From assembly GCA_951799445.1 (NCBI GenBank), contig OX637293.1, positions 7,440,001 through 7,504,000 on the forward strand: a DNA stretch of 64,000 nt, written 5' to 3'. The position numbers and the translations under genes are program-made. This document shows, one piece after another, positions 37,601-48,416 of this stretch. The notes beneath the pieces are model-generated. The model was not told the origin of the DNA, searched no databases, and worked only from the letters and a program-made list of their open reading frames with translations. Source of the stretch: Pseudisothecium myosuroides. Its lineage: Eukaryota > Streptophyta > Bryopsida > Hypnales > Lembophyllaceae. How positions within the stretch are numbered: position 1 is the first letter of the stretch; each line of letters starts with the position of its first letter.

Positions 37601-38918
37601 CTTGACCATTGTAGATTTGGATGGGTGTTCAAACTTAGTGGTCTTGCCAAAAGAAGTGGAGAACTTGTCTTCTTTGACCACTCTACATTTGGGTGGGTGT
37701 TTAAGCTTGGCGGCCTTGCCAAAGGAAGTTGGGAACTTGTCTTCCTTGACCACTCTACGTTTGAGTGGCTGTTCAAGCTTGGCGGCTTTGCCAAAGGAAG
37801 TGGGGAACTTGTCTTCTTTAACCACTCTAGATTTAGAAGGGTGTTCACGTTTGGTGGCCTTGCCAAAAGAAGTGGGGAACATGTTCTCATTGACCAATCT
37901 AGGTTTGAATGGGTGTTTAAGCTTGGAATCCTTGCCAAAGCAAGTGGGGAACTTGTCTTCCTTCTCCATTCTTAGGTTGAGAGACTGTTCAAGTTTGGTT
38001 GTCTTGCCAAAGGAAGTGGGGAACTTGTCTTCCTTGACCACTTTAGATTTGGATGGGTGTTCAAGCTTAGCAGCCTTGCCAAAAGAAGTGGGGAACTTAT
38101 CTTCCTTGACCACCCTAGGTTTGGGTGGGTGTTCGAGCTTGGTGGCCTTGCCGAAGGAAGTAGGGAACTTGTCTTCCTTGACCATTTTAGATTTGGATGG
38201 GTGTTCAAGCTTGGCAACGTTGCCCAAGGAAGTGGGAAACTTATCTTCCTTTAGCACTCTCAAGTTGAGAGATTGTTCAAGCTTGGTGACTTTGCCAAAG
38301 GAAGTAGGTAACTTGTCTTCCTTAACCACTCTAGATTTGGATAGATGTTTAAGCTTGGCATCCTTGCCAAAGGAAGTACAAAACTTGTCTTCCTTGACTA
38401 CTCTATATTTGGGTGGATGTTCAAGCTTAGTGGTCTTGCCAAATGAAGTGGGGAACTTGATTTCCTTGACCACTCTAGATTTGGGTGGGTGTTCAAGCGT
38501 GATGGCCTTGCCAAGGGAAGTGGGGAACTTGTCTTCCTTGACCATTCTATGTTTGGACGGTTGTTCAAGCTTGGTGACCTTGCCAAAGGAAGTAGGGAAC
38601 TTATCTTCCTTGACCACTCTAAGTTTGGATCGATGTTCAAGTTTGATGGCCTTGCCAAAGGAAGTGGGGAACTTGTCTTCCTTGACCACTCTAGGTTTAG
38701 ATGGGTGTTCAAGCTTGATGGCTTTGCCAAAGGAAGTGGGGAACTTGTCTTCTTTGGCCACTCTAGATTTAGGTGGGTGTTCAAATTTAACGGCCTTACC
38801 AAAGGAAGTGGGGAACTTGTCTTCTTTAACCACTTTACGTTTAGATGGGTGTTCAAGTTTTGTGGCCTTGAAAATCATTAGAAAAAAGAACATGGCTAGT
38901 AAGAGGTTGTCTCCATGA
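31632..38918 (+). CDS. Kinase-NB-ARC-LRR immune receptor (PNL-type) with MLKL-like N-terminal bundle
   Basis: Four exons, 31632-31714, 32043-33615, 33762-34805 and 35931-38918, give 1,896 codons with matching phases. Exon 1 encodes a hydrophobic lead (MARFLMWMASFFTMAIF). Residues about 45-200 look helical and resemble the N-terminal four-helix domain of plant MLKL/HeLo-type proteins. Residues about 240-530 are a protein kinase: HLDLKPGN (about 360), DYG (about 388) and SPE; HLD and DYG replace HRD and DFG. Residues 553-900 are an NB-ARC: GMGGIGKTT (about 588), KKVLLILDD, CNGLPLSLKV, FLDVACFF and EMHDQL. Residues 901-1895 hold 35 LRRs of 24 residues. The family senses pathogen effectors and triggers immune signalling; kinase-NBS-LRR fusions are known in mosses. 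No stop or frameshift is seen. The exon 1 call rests on its perfect phase match and the GTGAGC donor. Confidence 0.88.
34873..35801. mobile_element. piggyBac-like non-autonomous element in intron 3 of the NBS-LRR gene
   Basis: TTAA followed by TCCCTAAAG at the left (34869-34881) mirrors CTTTAGGGA followed by TTAA at the right (35793-35805). The 929-bp element makes up most of the 1,125-bp intron between the NB-ARC and LRR exons. A related copy lies at 56166-57333. It carries no coding frame. Confidence 0.7.
36348..38867 (+). repeat. 35 x 72-bp LRR-coding tandem array without indels
   Basis: Each 72-bp unit encodes a 24-residue LRR of the form LPKEVGNLSSLTTLDL plus a variable GCSSL-like end. 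The first and last LPKE codons are exactly 34 x 72 bp apart, so no unit has gained or lost a base. Units 23-24 and 27-28 share an unusual SFS.L.LRDC form, hinting at duplication of blocks of several units. The regular period also keeps other frames open, including an 805-codon antisense frame. Confidence 0.95.
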
Positions 38919-39232
38919 GTCTAGAGGGCTCACCTTGTAGTCACTATTTTTTCAAAATTTAAACCAAAGTTACTAAGTATACCCGCCTTTGCTTGCCTTT
39001 GCCTCTGGCCTTCTTGCTTCATTGCTTACCTTTGCCTTTAGCCTTCTCGCTTCATTGCCATTACTTGAGGTCCTTTCCTTCCATAGCCATAACATTTGCT
39101 TGATCAGTTCATTGCCTTAGTTTGCTACTTGCTCAATTGCTAAGAGTATTTTCTATTATAAACTTAGTAATTGAGTGCTTTTTATGGAGACACCATCTAA
39201 TAGTGATGCATAGATGAGGAAAAGTTTTGTCA
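38919..39232. other. 3' flank of the NBS-LRR gene
   Basis: AT-rich, no feature recognised; presumably the 3' untranslated region and terminator. A short CTTTGCCTTNNGCCTTC repeat lies at about 38985-39050. Confidence 0.5.
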
Positions 39233-40329
39233 CACTACTAGAGAAATTGATGTCCATTCTAGCATAGATTTAGAGTAGTTTTAGCATGAAATAGGGTTGA
39301 TTAGGATAGCTTGATTTGGACACTTTTTAGCATAGTTTTGTTGATAATGCCACGTAGGATGAAGGTGCTCAAGAATGTGCCATGTCTATTAAAATCAATT
39401 TTCACGCCATCAAAAATTAGTAGTAGTAGTAATTTTATTATTATTGACAAAAAAACTGTTATTATTTGGATATGCACCACATAGGCAAAATCTGCCACAC
39501 AAATAGGGATGCCACATCATTAGACCCACCATATGGATAGGATTGTCTTATCAACAAATTAATTAATCAAACCCAATTTATTAAGATTTACAAAAAATTT
39601 GCACTTCAAAAATTAGGGTAAGACATTGAACTCTACATTCTAAAATATCCAATGTTATTTTGGAATTGAACTTTGAATGCCACTTACTTTGGTGTGTGAA
39701 GAGAGAAGACAAGGCCTTTATAGAAGTGAAGTGGTAGGAGGTAAGACAACCCATATGGGATATGCAAATTGGAACTCAACCGTTCATTGTTAAGTCACAA
39801 GTAGGAAATGTGGTTAAAGTAGAATTTTAGACCTCATTTAAGCATAGTAGATTAACTTTTCTCAAAAAACTTTGAACTAATATAAGTTGACAAATCAAGT
39901 TAAGTTTTATCTCCAAAAATCCGTTTGAGGTTTCAAGACTTCAATCAAAAGTTATGGACAAAGTGCAAAAAGTGCAAAAAAATTGAAAATCTTAATAAAT
40001 TGGGTTTAATTAATCTGTTGATGTGGTAGTTCTATCGACATGGTGGATAGGATGACGTGGCATCCCTATTTGTGTGGTAGATTTTGCCTACATGGTACAT
40101 GTCTGAATAATAATAATTTTTTTGTTAATAATAATAATAATAATCTTTGATGATGTGGTAGTTGATGTTGGGCTCATGTACCAAAACATTTCATAAACAA
40201 CATATTTACGCAATCTATGTTGAATTCCAAAACAAGTCATACAAAATTGCCATTTTCACAATGGGGATAGTCACTATCAACACAATTTTTGTTGAATTGT
40301 GTTAATTTGGGACTCCTTTTCTAGTAGTG
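39233..40329. mobile_element. Non-autonomous CACTA (En/Spm-type) element
   Basis: The left end begins CACTACTAGAGAAA and the right end finishes TTTTCTAGTAGTG, the classic CACTA terminus. A 3-bp duplication TCA flanks it (39230-39232 and 40330-40332). Inside, a region around 39370-39640 is repeated in inverted form at about 39945-40170, so the 1,097-bp element can fold into a long imperfect hairpin. It has no transposase. Confidence 0.85.
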
Positions 40330-42368
40330 TCAATAAGAGAGCAGCAAGGGCAAAATGCTTGATGAGATAACCAACTTACCACCTTATGAGCCCATGCCAC
40401 AATTCTTAGGTGTGTGAGGGCGACCTCTCGATGAACAAACGAGCAAGGCATCATTTCTGGACATGAATTAAGTTGGAGATACCAACATTGACTTATAGCT
40501 TGATGGAACTGCATATCCAATAAATCATGTGACAAGAAGATGCCCTCCATTTCAATGCTTAAATACCTTATTGGAATTTGTTGCTGAAGGACAAAATGGA
40601 TTGCTAGGCTACATTAAGTCTATCATGTCTGCAAGTGGTCAGAGTGAAGCAATTATCATTGAGCTTCAGGAGCAGCTCGTCAATTTACAACATTGAAGTA
40701 TTGAGGAAATTAGTGAGCTATAGAATCACATTGAATCATTGCCGAGACTCTGTGAAGAAAACCTTTTGTTACAAGCAGAGTTGAGTGCTCTGAAGGAGAA
40801 CACGACACAAGTAGATGATCAATGTGGAGGACGATTTCCAGAGCTACTTATTCAAAATCATCAAGATGACATGGACATATTACAACTTGATCTGGCCAAA
40901 ACAAGGGGCAAATTAAAGCGTATACAAAACAAATTGGATAGGTTGGTCCAGACTCCATTTGGATACAGGTCTCAAGTTAGACGACGTACTAAGGACCTTG
41001 CACAATTAGCTCCAAAAGGAGGTCATGCTAAGTCTAAAAACGATTGCTCAGGTACTATAGCACACCTTGCTCTTTGTATTTATCGTAGATCATGATATTC
41101 TTGAATATTCAATAAAGGTCTGATCTATCAATTACACTTGTCAGATTCTACACCAGTTTCTTATTAGAGGTCCGTATGATGAATTTTATACCTTCAGTAG
41201 GTCATCACTCCCGCTCAATCATGCCATGGAAAATGCTATCCTGTTGTTGTCTTGATCTTCTTGGATCTGATTGATCGTTTCAATAACCTGATTGTTTCCA
41301 TAACCTCGTCTTTGTGATTTGCCTCTTAGTCACGTCGTGGATTCTTCCACGAGCTGGTCTGGACCCTGATCTAGCTTGTCCTTCCAATCCGTTGGATTCT
41401 CGTCCTTCAAGCTGTTCACTTGGTTGCTCTGAAATTTTGTAATATTCATGACTTCCAAAGGAGAGATTTATGTCTGTTGGGAGTGTGATTGTGAGGAGAT
41501 ATACAAACCTGATCAGTATGATCAGGTCCTTTAGGCGGACATGTTTTGGCTCCATCAATAGTGCATAACATTCAAACCGAGAATGATGCAATAGGAAGAA
41601 AAAAAAGATTATGTGGAAATTATGATTCACAGGTTGGTTGAGGGACTGTGGTTGCCTCCATCCTTGCAAAAGATGAGGTCAAAACAATGTTAGGCTCAAA
41701 AATCATGCATACAGACGGCAAATCATATATTAGAAAAAATTGGGGAGAAAGTAGGTGCTAACAAGATCTTGGAGACTTGTGAAAAATCTGGAATCACGGG
41801 CGGGAAAGGGCTATGCTAAGATTTATAAGACTTTCAAGGGTGGTTTAAAGCAAGCTAGCAAGGATTTCAGAGTGTCGTACATGTCAAATCCTCACATGGT
41901 ATTTTTAGCTTTTAATTCAATCATTGAAGTTACACTACTCTATTATTTGTTTTGTGATTGGGACTTTAGTCTAATGAAGTTCATTGCTATTTAAAAATGC
42001 AGGTGTCTCTCCGTAGGATAGATACAAATGCAGAGCTCAACAACTTCATCACAGAATTTTACCACATCAACAAATCTTGTACTTCCTGCCAAGTGCCAAG
42101 GCAAAGAAGAAAAAACCTAAGTATGGTGTTAAAACTCACAAATATGAGTTTTTTGTTTACAGAAGTTGAAGTTGTACAACGCACAATGGTACAACTCTAT
42201 GGTATCAATCTTGAAGGTTTGATAATGAACCTCTACTTCTAAAAAGATTTTGAAAATCAGTAAGCCAATTTTCAATTCAACTCATTTTAATCAAATTCTC
42301 AATTACTTAGTGTATTCTTATCACAGAAGTCCAAGACAAACCATTGATATTTGTCATCAAGATGGATG

Positions 42369-43113
42369 GGGTCATTGCAAGAAAGACCTTCCATTTTTCG
42401 TAGCGTTTTTCACAGTATTCATTTTTTTTTTGAGGGGACTTTATAATTAGAAAATCAATTTTTAAAAATATGAAAAATATGTTTTGTATATACACCTTCA
42501 AGAAGAAGGTACCCTAGGAAGGAAAATCATAGAAATTTTTTTCTAAGTAGGAGAACTAGAAAAACCCTAAATCTCATGAAAATAGGACCGGTCACTGTAA
42601 TTTCACATTTTAATTTGTAAAAATAATAAAAATAATAAATAAAAAAACTAAAAATTGGTCATTTGGAAAGAGTTTATAATGATGAGATTTCACCAAAAGA
42701 TTGATCTTAGAACCATCTTCATTGTTCAGAAATTGCATGCAATGGGAGTGTTGTTTGCACTCATGTGGAGGACACAAAATAATATATTTTTAGATTTCCT
42801 TTGGTAGGAATATGCTTTCCTACTATGCAAATAGACCATGAAAATTTCAGCTCCAGTTCATTAAATTTGGGGACTCCTAACGTAGTAAAAAACCCTAAAC
42901 CTTACGGTGTGACAAATTAACAAAAAAGATATTTAAATATAAAATGATTTTTTTTAATTTGTAAAAAATAAAGGATCTGATTATCATAAAGTTAGACATC
43001 TCCAATAAAAATTTTATGTTCATTGGACTTTTGCTTCAAACGTTATAGCAGATGAAAGGAGAGTCGCTCTCATTGTGACTAGTAAATAGGACAGGTCTTT
43101 CTTGCAATGACCC
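42369..43113 (+). mobile_element. 745-bp element with 4-bp target duplication, copy 1
   Basis: The ends are GGGTCATTGCAAGAAAG and its exact reverse complement CTTTCTTGCAATGACCC. GATG occurs on both sides (42365-42368 and 43114-43117); removing the element and one GATG restores an open coding frame in the surrounding pseudogene, which confirms the boundaries. It has no coding frame. The superfamily is unclear from ends and duplication length alone. Confidence 0.85.
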
Positions 43114-44040
43114 GATGAAGCTAAGATAATCAAAGGACAAAAGTTAGAATGTGTAAGCCTTACATTGATGAATAGAGCTCTTGATAGATCAATTGAAGGA
43201 AATAGTCCATTGTATTTCAATGTTCAATCCAAACGTGAGATTTGGCCAATCGGTTGCTTTCAAGTTGAGAAAGAATGTCATAAAATTTTGAGCTGGGTAT
43301 TTGAGTGTACAAAAATTCCTTGCTCTAATCATAGCACAAGAAGATGGTCAGTTGCTAGTTGTCCCGGAGTGGTCAGTTTCAAAGTGTAATGGCACATGTT
43401 AATAGACATGAAGACAATCAAGGAAATGTATGGCCTAAAATCAGGGGCAAATATTAAACACTCATGCATCTATTGTCTATAAAAGAAATCTAAACCTTCA
43501 AAGACCACAATTACCACTCAAGCATCTGGAAAGCAACCATTCACATGGGATGGTGGCCTCTTTGCCCATGATATTCAAGAAAAAACTTTAACAGTTTCAC
43601 AATGCCAGGGAAGATGGACTCCTACTTTACCAATACCACTAACTAGGGTACACATTTGTATGTCTCATACAAAAGTTGAGACCATACTTGACTGGACTTA
43701 CTTTAACAAAGTATCAATGTTGACATCATATATATCTTTGCCTTTCATAAATCTCTTGTGATGTTTGCCAAATTGGACTTTAAAGCAATCAACATCTAGT
43801 TTTATTTTCAATACAATAACTTGATTCAATCAAAATCACTAAGTTTGCAACTTGATTGCAACATGTGTTAGTCAGACACGCTCCTTGGTTTGTGGATATA
43901 TATGGCAATTTGTCCATTTGGTCATGCAAGGGATGGAACATAGCCACCATGCTGCAAAGGCAGCCTACCAACGCCACACACAACACTTTGGGATTGCTCA
44001 CAAAAAAAAGTCCCATCCTTCATACTTATGAGCATTAGTA

Positions 44041-44785
44041 GGGTCATTGCAAGAAAGGGTGGTCCTATTTCCCGTCACAATGGGAGTGACTTTTTTGTTT
44101 TCTTCTATAAATTTTGATGCACAAGTCCAATGAACATGAAATTTTTATTAGAGATGCCTAACTTGATGGTAATCAGATCCCTTATTTTTTAGAAATTAAA
44201 AAAAATCATTTTATATTTAAAAATCATTTTTGCTAATATGTCACAGTGTAAGGTTTACGGTTTTTACTACGTTAGGAGTCCCCAAATTTAATGATCTAGA
44301 GCTGAAATTTTCATGGTCTATTTGCATAGTAGGAAATCATGTTCCTACCAAAGGAAATCTAAAAATACATTATTTTGTGTCCTCCACATGAGTGCAAACA
44401 ACACTCTCATTGCGCGCAGTTTCTAAACAATGAAGATGGTTTTAAGATTGATTTTTTGGTGAAATCTCATCACTATGAACTCTTTCCAAATGGCCAATTT
44501 TTAGTTTTTTTAAAAATTGCTTTTCCTATTTTTTACAAATTAAAATGTGAAATTATAGTGACTTTTCCTATTTTCATGAGATTTAGGGTTTTGCTAGTTC
44601 GCCTACTTAGAGAATTTTTCTAAGCTTTTCCTTCCTAGGGTACCTTCTTCTTAAAGGTATATACATTAAACATATTTTTCACATTTTTTAAAAATTGAAT
44701 TTCTAATTTTAAAGCCCTCCTGAAAGAAAAAAGGAGTCCTGTAGAAAACGCTACGCTTTTTGAACACCCTTTCTTGCAACGACCC
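44041..44785 (-). mobile_element. 745-bp element with 4-bp target duplication, copy 2 (inverted)
   Basis: The same element in the opposite orientation, exactly 745 bp long, flanked by AGTA on both sides (44037-44040 and 44786-44789). It matches the reverse complement of copy 1 over its whole length with scattered substitutions. Confidence 0.85.
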
Positions 44786-45100
44786 AGTATAATGTTATTA
44801 CATAATTCAACATTGCTTTAGAAATAAAGCCAGCCAAATAGTACTTGATCCTAATCTAAGTGATGAAGATACAATTTCTGCAAAAAGACAAGCATTGATA
44901 CAATCAAGAGCAGAGGCCTATAGTGAGGAATGGCAATCATAGTGTATCCTATAACACAATGGATTCATGATGGATGTCCGGATGAACAATCTTATTGTTG
45001 AAACCACAAAACAAGGATAGCAATCATTTACAGCTAATGACTAATTACTAGATCAATTGAAACTCTTCTTTTGCTATGATCTAGATGTTGCTACGTTTAA

Positions 45101-45455
45101 TTATACACACAATCTATAAGAAAAATAGCATAGATTGTAAGGCACTATCTATAGTTTGTTGGGAGGAAAAAACTTTTCCAAAGATGTCTACTTCTCATTC
45201 CTCTCATTGATCTGCACAAGTCCAATATAATCTCATTGAACCATCAATAAGCCATTAAGCTACTTCAAAGGAGCAGAAAGTATACAAGATGTTGCTCTGG
45301 CTATATCCTCTGGGGTCAGTGCCGCTGCTAAGTGTGCAAGTGAGGAGCAAACAGAAGGGCTTGCAGTAGAAAGACTTTCCTTTGGTAAGTATTCTAGTTC
45401 ATATTGACTAGAGTGAGTTGCATTAGCAACCACCGAGAAGAGGAAATGATTTCCA
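45101..45455. other. Intergenic, no gene recognised
   Basis: Short open frames only; the left border of the disrupted MITE follows. Confidence 0.5.
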
Positions 45456-45714
45456 TAAGGTAGGTACACCCTAAACCACCACTTTTTGCTACTGAGCCTA
45501 GTTACTATTATTAGACATGTCAAATTTTCATATGTTCTTGTTGGCAAGTGAAAGGAGGTTTCATCGCACCAGAGTCCAGAGAATGTAGCACTTGGATACT
45601 TGGATACTGTATGCAAAAGTTATTAAGGAACAAAGTTTGGTTCTAAAATCGTTTCTTCCACATAGGTACAAAACTAATTTTGGAGATGTACACACAATAA
45701 AAATGGTGGTTTAA
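45456..45714 (+). mobile_element. TA-type MITE, left part (split by the piggyBac-like element)
   Basis: Begins TAAGGTAGGTACACC and matches the intact copy at 54887-55162 up to that copy's internal TTAA (55127-55130), where this copy ends in TTAA (45711-45714). The remaining 32 bp lie at 54358-54389. Confidence 0.9.
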
Positions 45715-46329
45715 CCCCTAAGCACCCGAAGGGACCAAAAGTGTCCTCACCTAATTTCAAAGTCGGTTTTGGAGCACCAGATCTGGTTTTTTTTATGTTG
45801 CTGTAAACTATAGTTATGTTGGCATTCAAGTGCTCCATGAACTTGCATTGAAGATCAATGTAGCCGGACAATGTACAAGTGACTGGCAAGCCTTGATTGG
45901 CTGCAACCTCTGTACTCGGTGGGGTGGTAGGCAACATCACACGCTTCTGACAAGCTACAGCCGGTCAGTACCCGTTGCAAGCTTGCTCCAGTGTACTCGT
46001 CTGTGGCAGGAGCATTGTTGGCGGGAGATCATCAAGCGCGGGGTCGAGAGCAACGTCTCACTACTTGCACAAAGGTTTGCTGCGCTAGTGGAATGTTGCG
46101 TGATATTCTCATGATGCTGTGGGCAGGACATGATGGTGGGCAGAATTGCTCCAGGTTCAGTGGCACGGCGTGATTAGACAATGTCTTTGCAAATGCGGGC
46201 CATTTTGGCCAACAAGCGTATTGCTATTGCATTGGATTCTTTTTGCGAGGACTGGGGATTGTGAGGAGTGGAGCACATGGGAATTCAATAGCTCTGAGTG
46301 GTAAGCGCACTCCAAGCAGTTGTTTGTAG

Positions 46330-46725
46330 GGTTTTAGGTTTAGGGGGACATTCACTTGCGTCGGCCGTTGCGCACGGATCAGAGAAGTTGTGGAAATCAC
46401 GGCTTTGTCTACTCAATTGGGATGCGCAAGCGCCTCCAAACTCCTACAAATGCAAGACATTCTTGAGTGGTGGGCCACCGATCACTGGAATGCGAGGCCC
46501 GAACAAGTGGAGAGAGTGAGAAATTGTTTCAACGAGGAATTTCTCTTGTCTTTGGCTCCGCCATCGGAGAGGCATTTTTGGCCTCTGAACCTGGGACCCA
46601 ATTTGTGGCGTTATTTGTTCAGGAGACAAGTGATGAGATTGCTCGGGATTGTCGAACGTCTACTTGAAGGGCACCCTGCCGGAATTCCTGACGTGGTCAA
46701 TACCTTCCTACGTAGTGAGCGCTAG
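46330..46725 (+). other. Unrecognised open frame in the left arm of the piggyBac-like element
   Basis: The frame is open from 46330 to a stop at 46723-46725 and has protein-like composition, for example ILEWWATDHWNARPEQVERV and RRQVMRLLGIVERLLEGHP. It has no in-frame ATG near the start, so it is an internal exon, a relic or fortuitous. I know no similar protein. It is followed by a GC-rich stretch (46730-47240) with several incidental frames. Confidence 0.3.
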
Positions 46726-47586
46726 CTTGATGCGGCTCCTGTGAGGTGTACCACGGGAAGGGCCAACGGCAGGGGGGGAAACAGTATCCCAGGACCCAGA
46801 AGAACCATCTGCAAGCGTGGTGCGGGTGTTGATGGAAACAACTCGCCCCCACGAAGAAGAACGCCCCATGTCCATTGTGAAGTTGAAGTGCCTCGCGAGA
46901 GAGAGGGCGCGGGCATCGCAGCGTGCACTTCCTCTGATAGGGGTTCTCCACCCTCCAATCCCTAGTACTGCACTCGGGCGCACGAGGGGGGGGAGGGAGG
47001 GGGTGCGGAGGGCGGAATGGCAGAGGATGCGAAGGGAAGAATGGAAGGGGGGCAACGGCGCGGGCGTCCACATTTTGCAAGACAGAGGATCAATTTTACC
47101 CCGTGAAGATACGGTCCATCAAGGAATTTTGGAATTGGGGGGGTTGTCTTGTTGAGCGTCTCATCCGGGCAGCAATCCATTGAGCGGGGAGAATGTCGCG
47201 GCCACGATGGTGCAGCGGGGTCCATCCGGCGGGAGTGGAGTGCGAAGGCGTCTCCCTATTGCTGATCTACCGCCGAATTCTGCAGCTCAGGTACGTGGGG
47301 CCACTCACAGAAGACTTTTGATGCTTGCAATTCACGACCGTCATTTTTTTTGCCGATTTGAATATACTTTCACAGATTGATCGCTTATGCATGACTAGGG
47401 ACGCTAGCATTTTGTCAACACTAAAAGTTTTTGGAACAACTTCTATTAGGACATATAGCACAATGTGCAACTGTCACACATACCCTTCCAATTTTCACGA
47501 CATTGGGTTTGTGAAACCAAGCTCGTGAATGCGTCGATAAGAGTTGAAGCTAGATTTATTGTCATTGAAGCGTAATACTAGTCATG

Positions 47587-47978
47587 GTTAGAACATTGCA
47601 TGCTTCGTTGTCTAAAAAGTATTATGTATTACATGTAGAAATCAAAACGGAAGCTCACCCCTATTGAAAGCTGAATTAGGTGTAACTTTGATTTGAAAAC
47701 CAATCCCTGCGTCAGAGGGCTAGCAACAGCAGTAATTCACTTGACTTTGGGATAGTTCAAAGAAATTGGTGATTTGATGATCAAATCCTGTAAATCTCAT
47801 AATACCTCCTATTCTGCTACCTAGACAACTGTGGTCAGCTTCAAAAAAGTTCCAAACTAGTCCCTCCCCTAATTTATTATGCAATGAGGGAAAAAGTAGA
47901 TTATGCACGTAGTTCTACTAAGTCCATTTTTCAACCTCAGATAATGATCATAATGATATGCATGACAATATTAAAAAA
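47587..47978 (+). mobile_element. Retroposon-like insert with A tail and 18-19 bp target duplication
   Basis: Perfect copies of AGCGTAATACTAGTCATG occur at 47569-47586 and 47979-47996. The 392 bp between them end in a short A run (TTAAAAAAA) directly before the second copy, as expected for target-primed retroposition. No Pol III boxes or coding frame were seen, so it may be a 5'-truncated copy of an unknown transcript. Confidence 0.65.
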
Positions 47979-48299
47979 AGCGTAATACTAGTCATGAAGA
48001 ACTCTAGGTTAGACTGAGAAAAGTATCCCAGGGTGTAGACTCTAAGTTACTCAATTAAACAACAAAGTCACATAATATCGCTTTGCAAATACACATCAGT
48101 GCTTGCTCTTGTAGATATGCATACAAACGCAGTTTTCGATCGTTTCAACTCCTCCGTGGAAGTTGTTGAAATGGGCATCAAAATACTTAATGAAGCCCAG
48201 ACAATTGCATTCTTGCACATCTCCACGTACTAACCGACTCAGCAAGCCTATTTCCTTGTTGAAGTCAGTCGAGAAGTCTGAAAGCAAAGCAAAGCCAAG

Positions 48300-48416
48300 G
48301 GGGTTGGGCTGGCCCTAAGGGCGACCAAATCGTTAAAAATACTGGAATAGTGAATAGAGGAATCGAACCCTGTATTCATGCTTGGCAGTCATTCTTATCC
48401 GCAGGCTGCCAAAGCC
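48300..48416 (-). mobile_element. Possible tRNA-derived SINE head
   Basis: On the minus strand, an A-box-like TGGCTTTGGC is followed 48 bases later by a good B box GGTTCGATTCC, with tRNA-like spacing. The folded acceptor stem is not convincing, so a functional tRNA is unlikely. No target duplication was identified. Confidence 0.35.

Larger units (their letters stand above)
40340..45100 (+). pseudogene. Decayed unknown gene, probably of transposon origin, broken by two nested elements
   Basis: Discontinuous coding-like blocks read on the plus strand. The first (about 40345-41065) is one frame with in-frame TGA, TAA, TAG, TGA and TAG before a coiled-coil-like stretch (LCEENLLLQAELSALKENTT). 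Further blocks lie at 41755-41895 (SWRLVKNLESRAGKGYAKIY), 42001-42240, 43114-43740 (ALDRSIEGNSPLYFN; SGANIKHSCIYCL; FTWDGGLFAHDI), 43790-44040 (HAPWFVDIYGNLSIWSCKGW) and 44786-44940 (IVLDPNLSDEDTISAKRQAL). Removing the two 745-bp insertions joins blocks in frame, apart from a probable indel in an A run near 44006. Cysteine pairs (CTSC, CIYC) may have bound zinc. I do not recognise the family. Every stop I checked fits CGA, CAA or CAG with C changed to T. Confidence 0.6.

Noticed and set aside
36348..38867. CRISPR-like or other spaced repeat array
   Set aside because: Contiguous coding LRR units without spacers in a eukaryotic gene.
36476..38893. 805-codon antisense open frame and several other-frame ORFs across the LRR region
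   Set aside because: They arise because a 72-bp repeat (multiple of three) without stops in one unit stays open in every unit. The repeated KEDKFPTSFGK-like protein has no independent support.
40340..45100. U-to-C RNA editing as a way to rescue the TGA, TAA and TAG codons
   Set aside because: Such editing is an organelle process in hornworts, ferns and lycophytes; this is nuclear DNA with nested transposons and an indel, so cytosine deamination in a dead gene is simpler.
46697..47155. Several overlapping ORFs in a GC-rich block
   Set aside because: Frames on both strands with Pro/Arg/Ser/Gly-rich composition and no motif; typical of GC-rich non-coding DNA.
48300..48416. Functional tRNA gene
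   Set aside because: A and B boxes are spaced plausibly, but I could not pair a proper acceptor stem or D arm.
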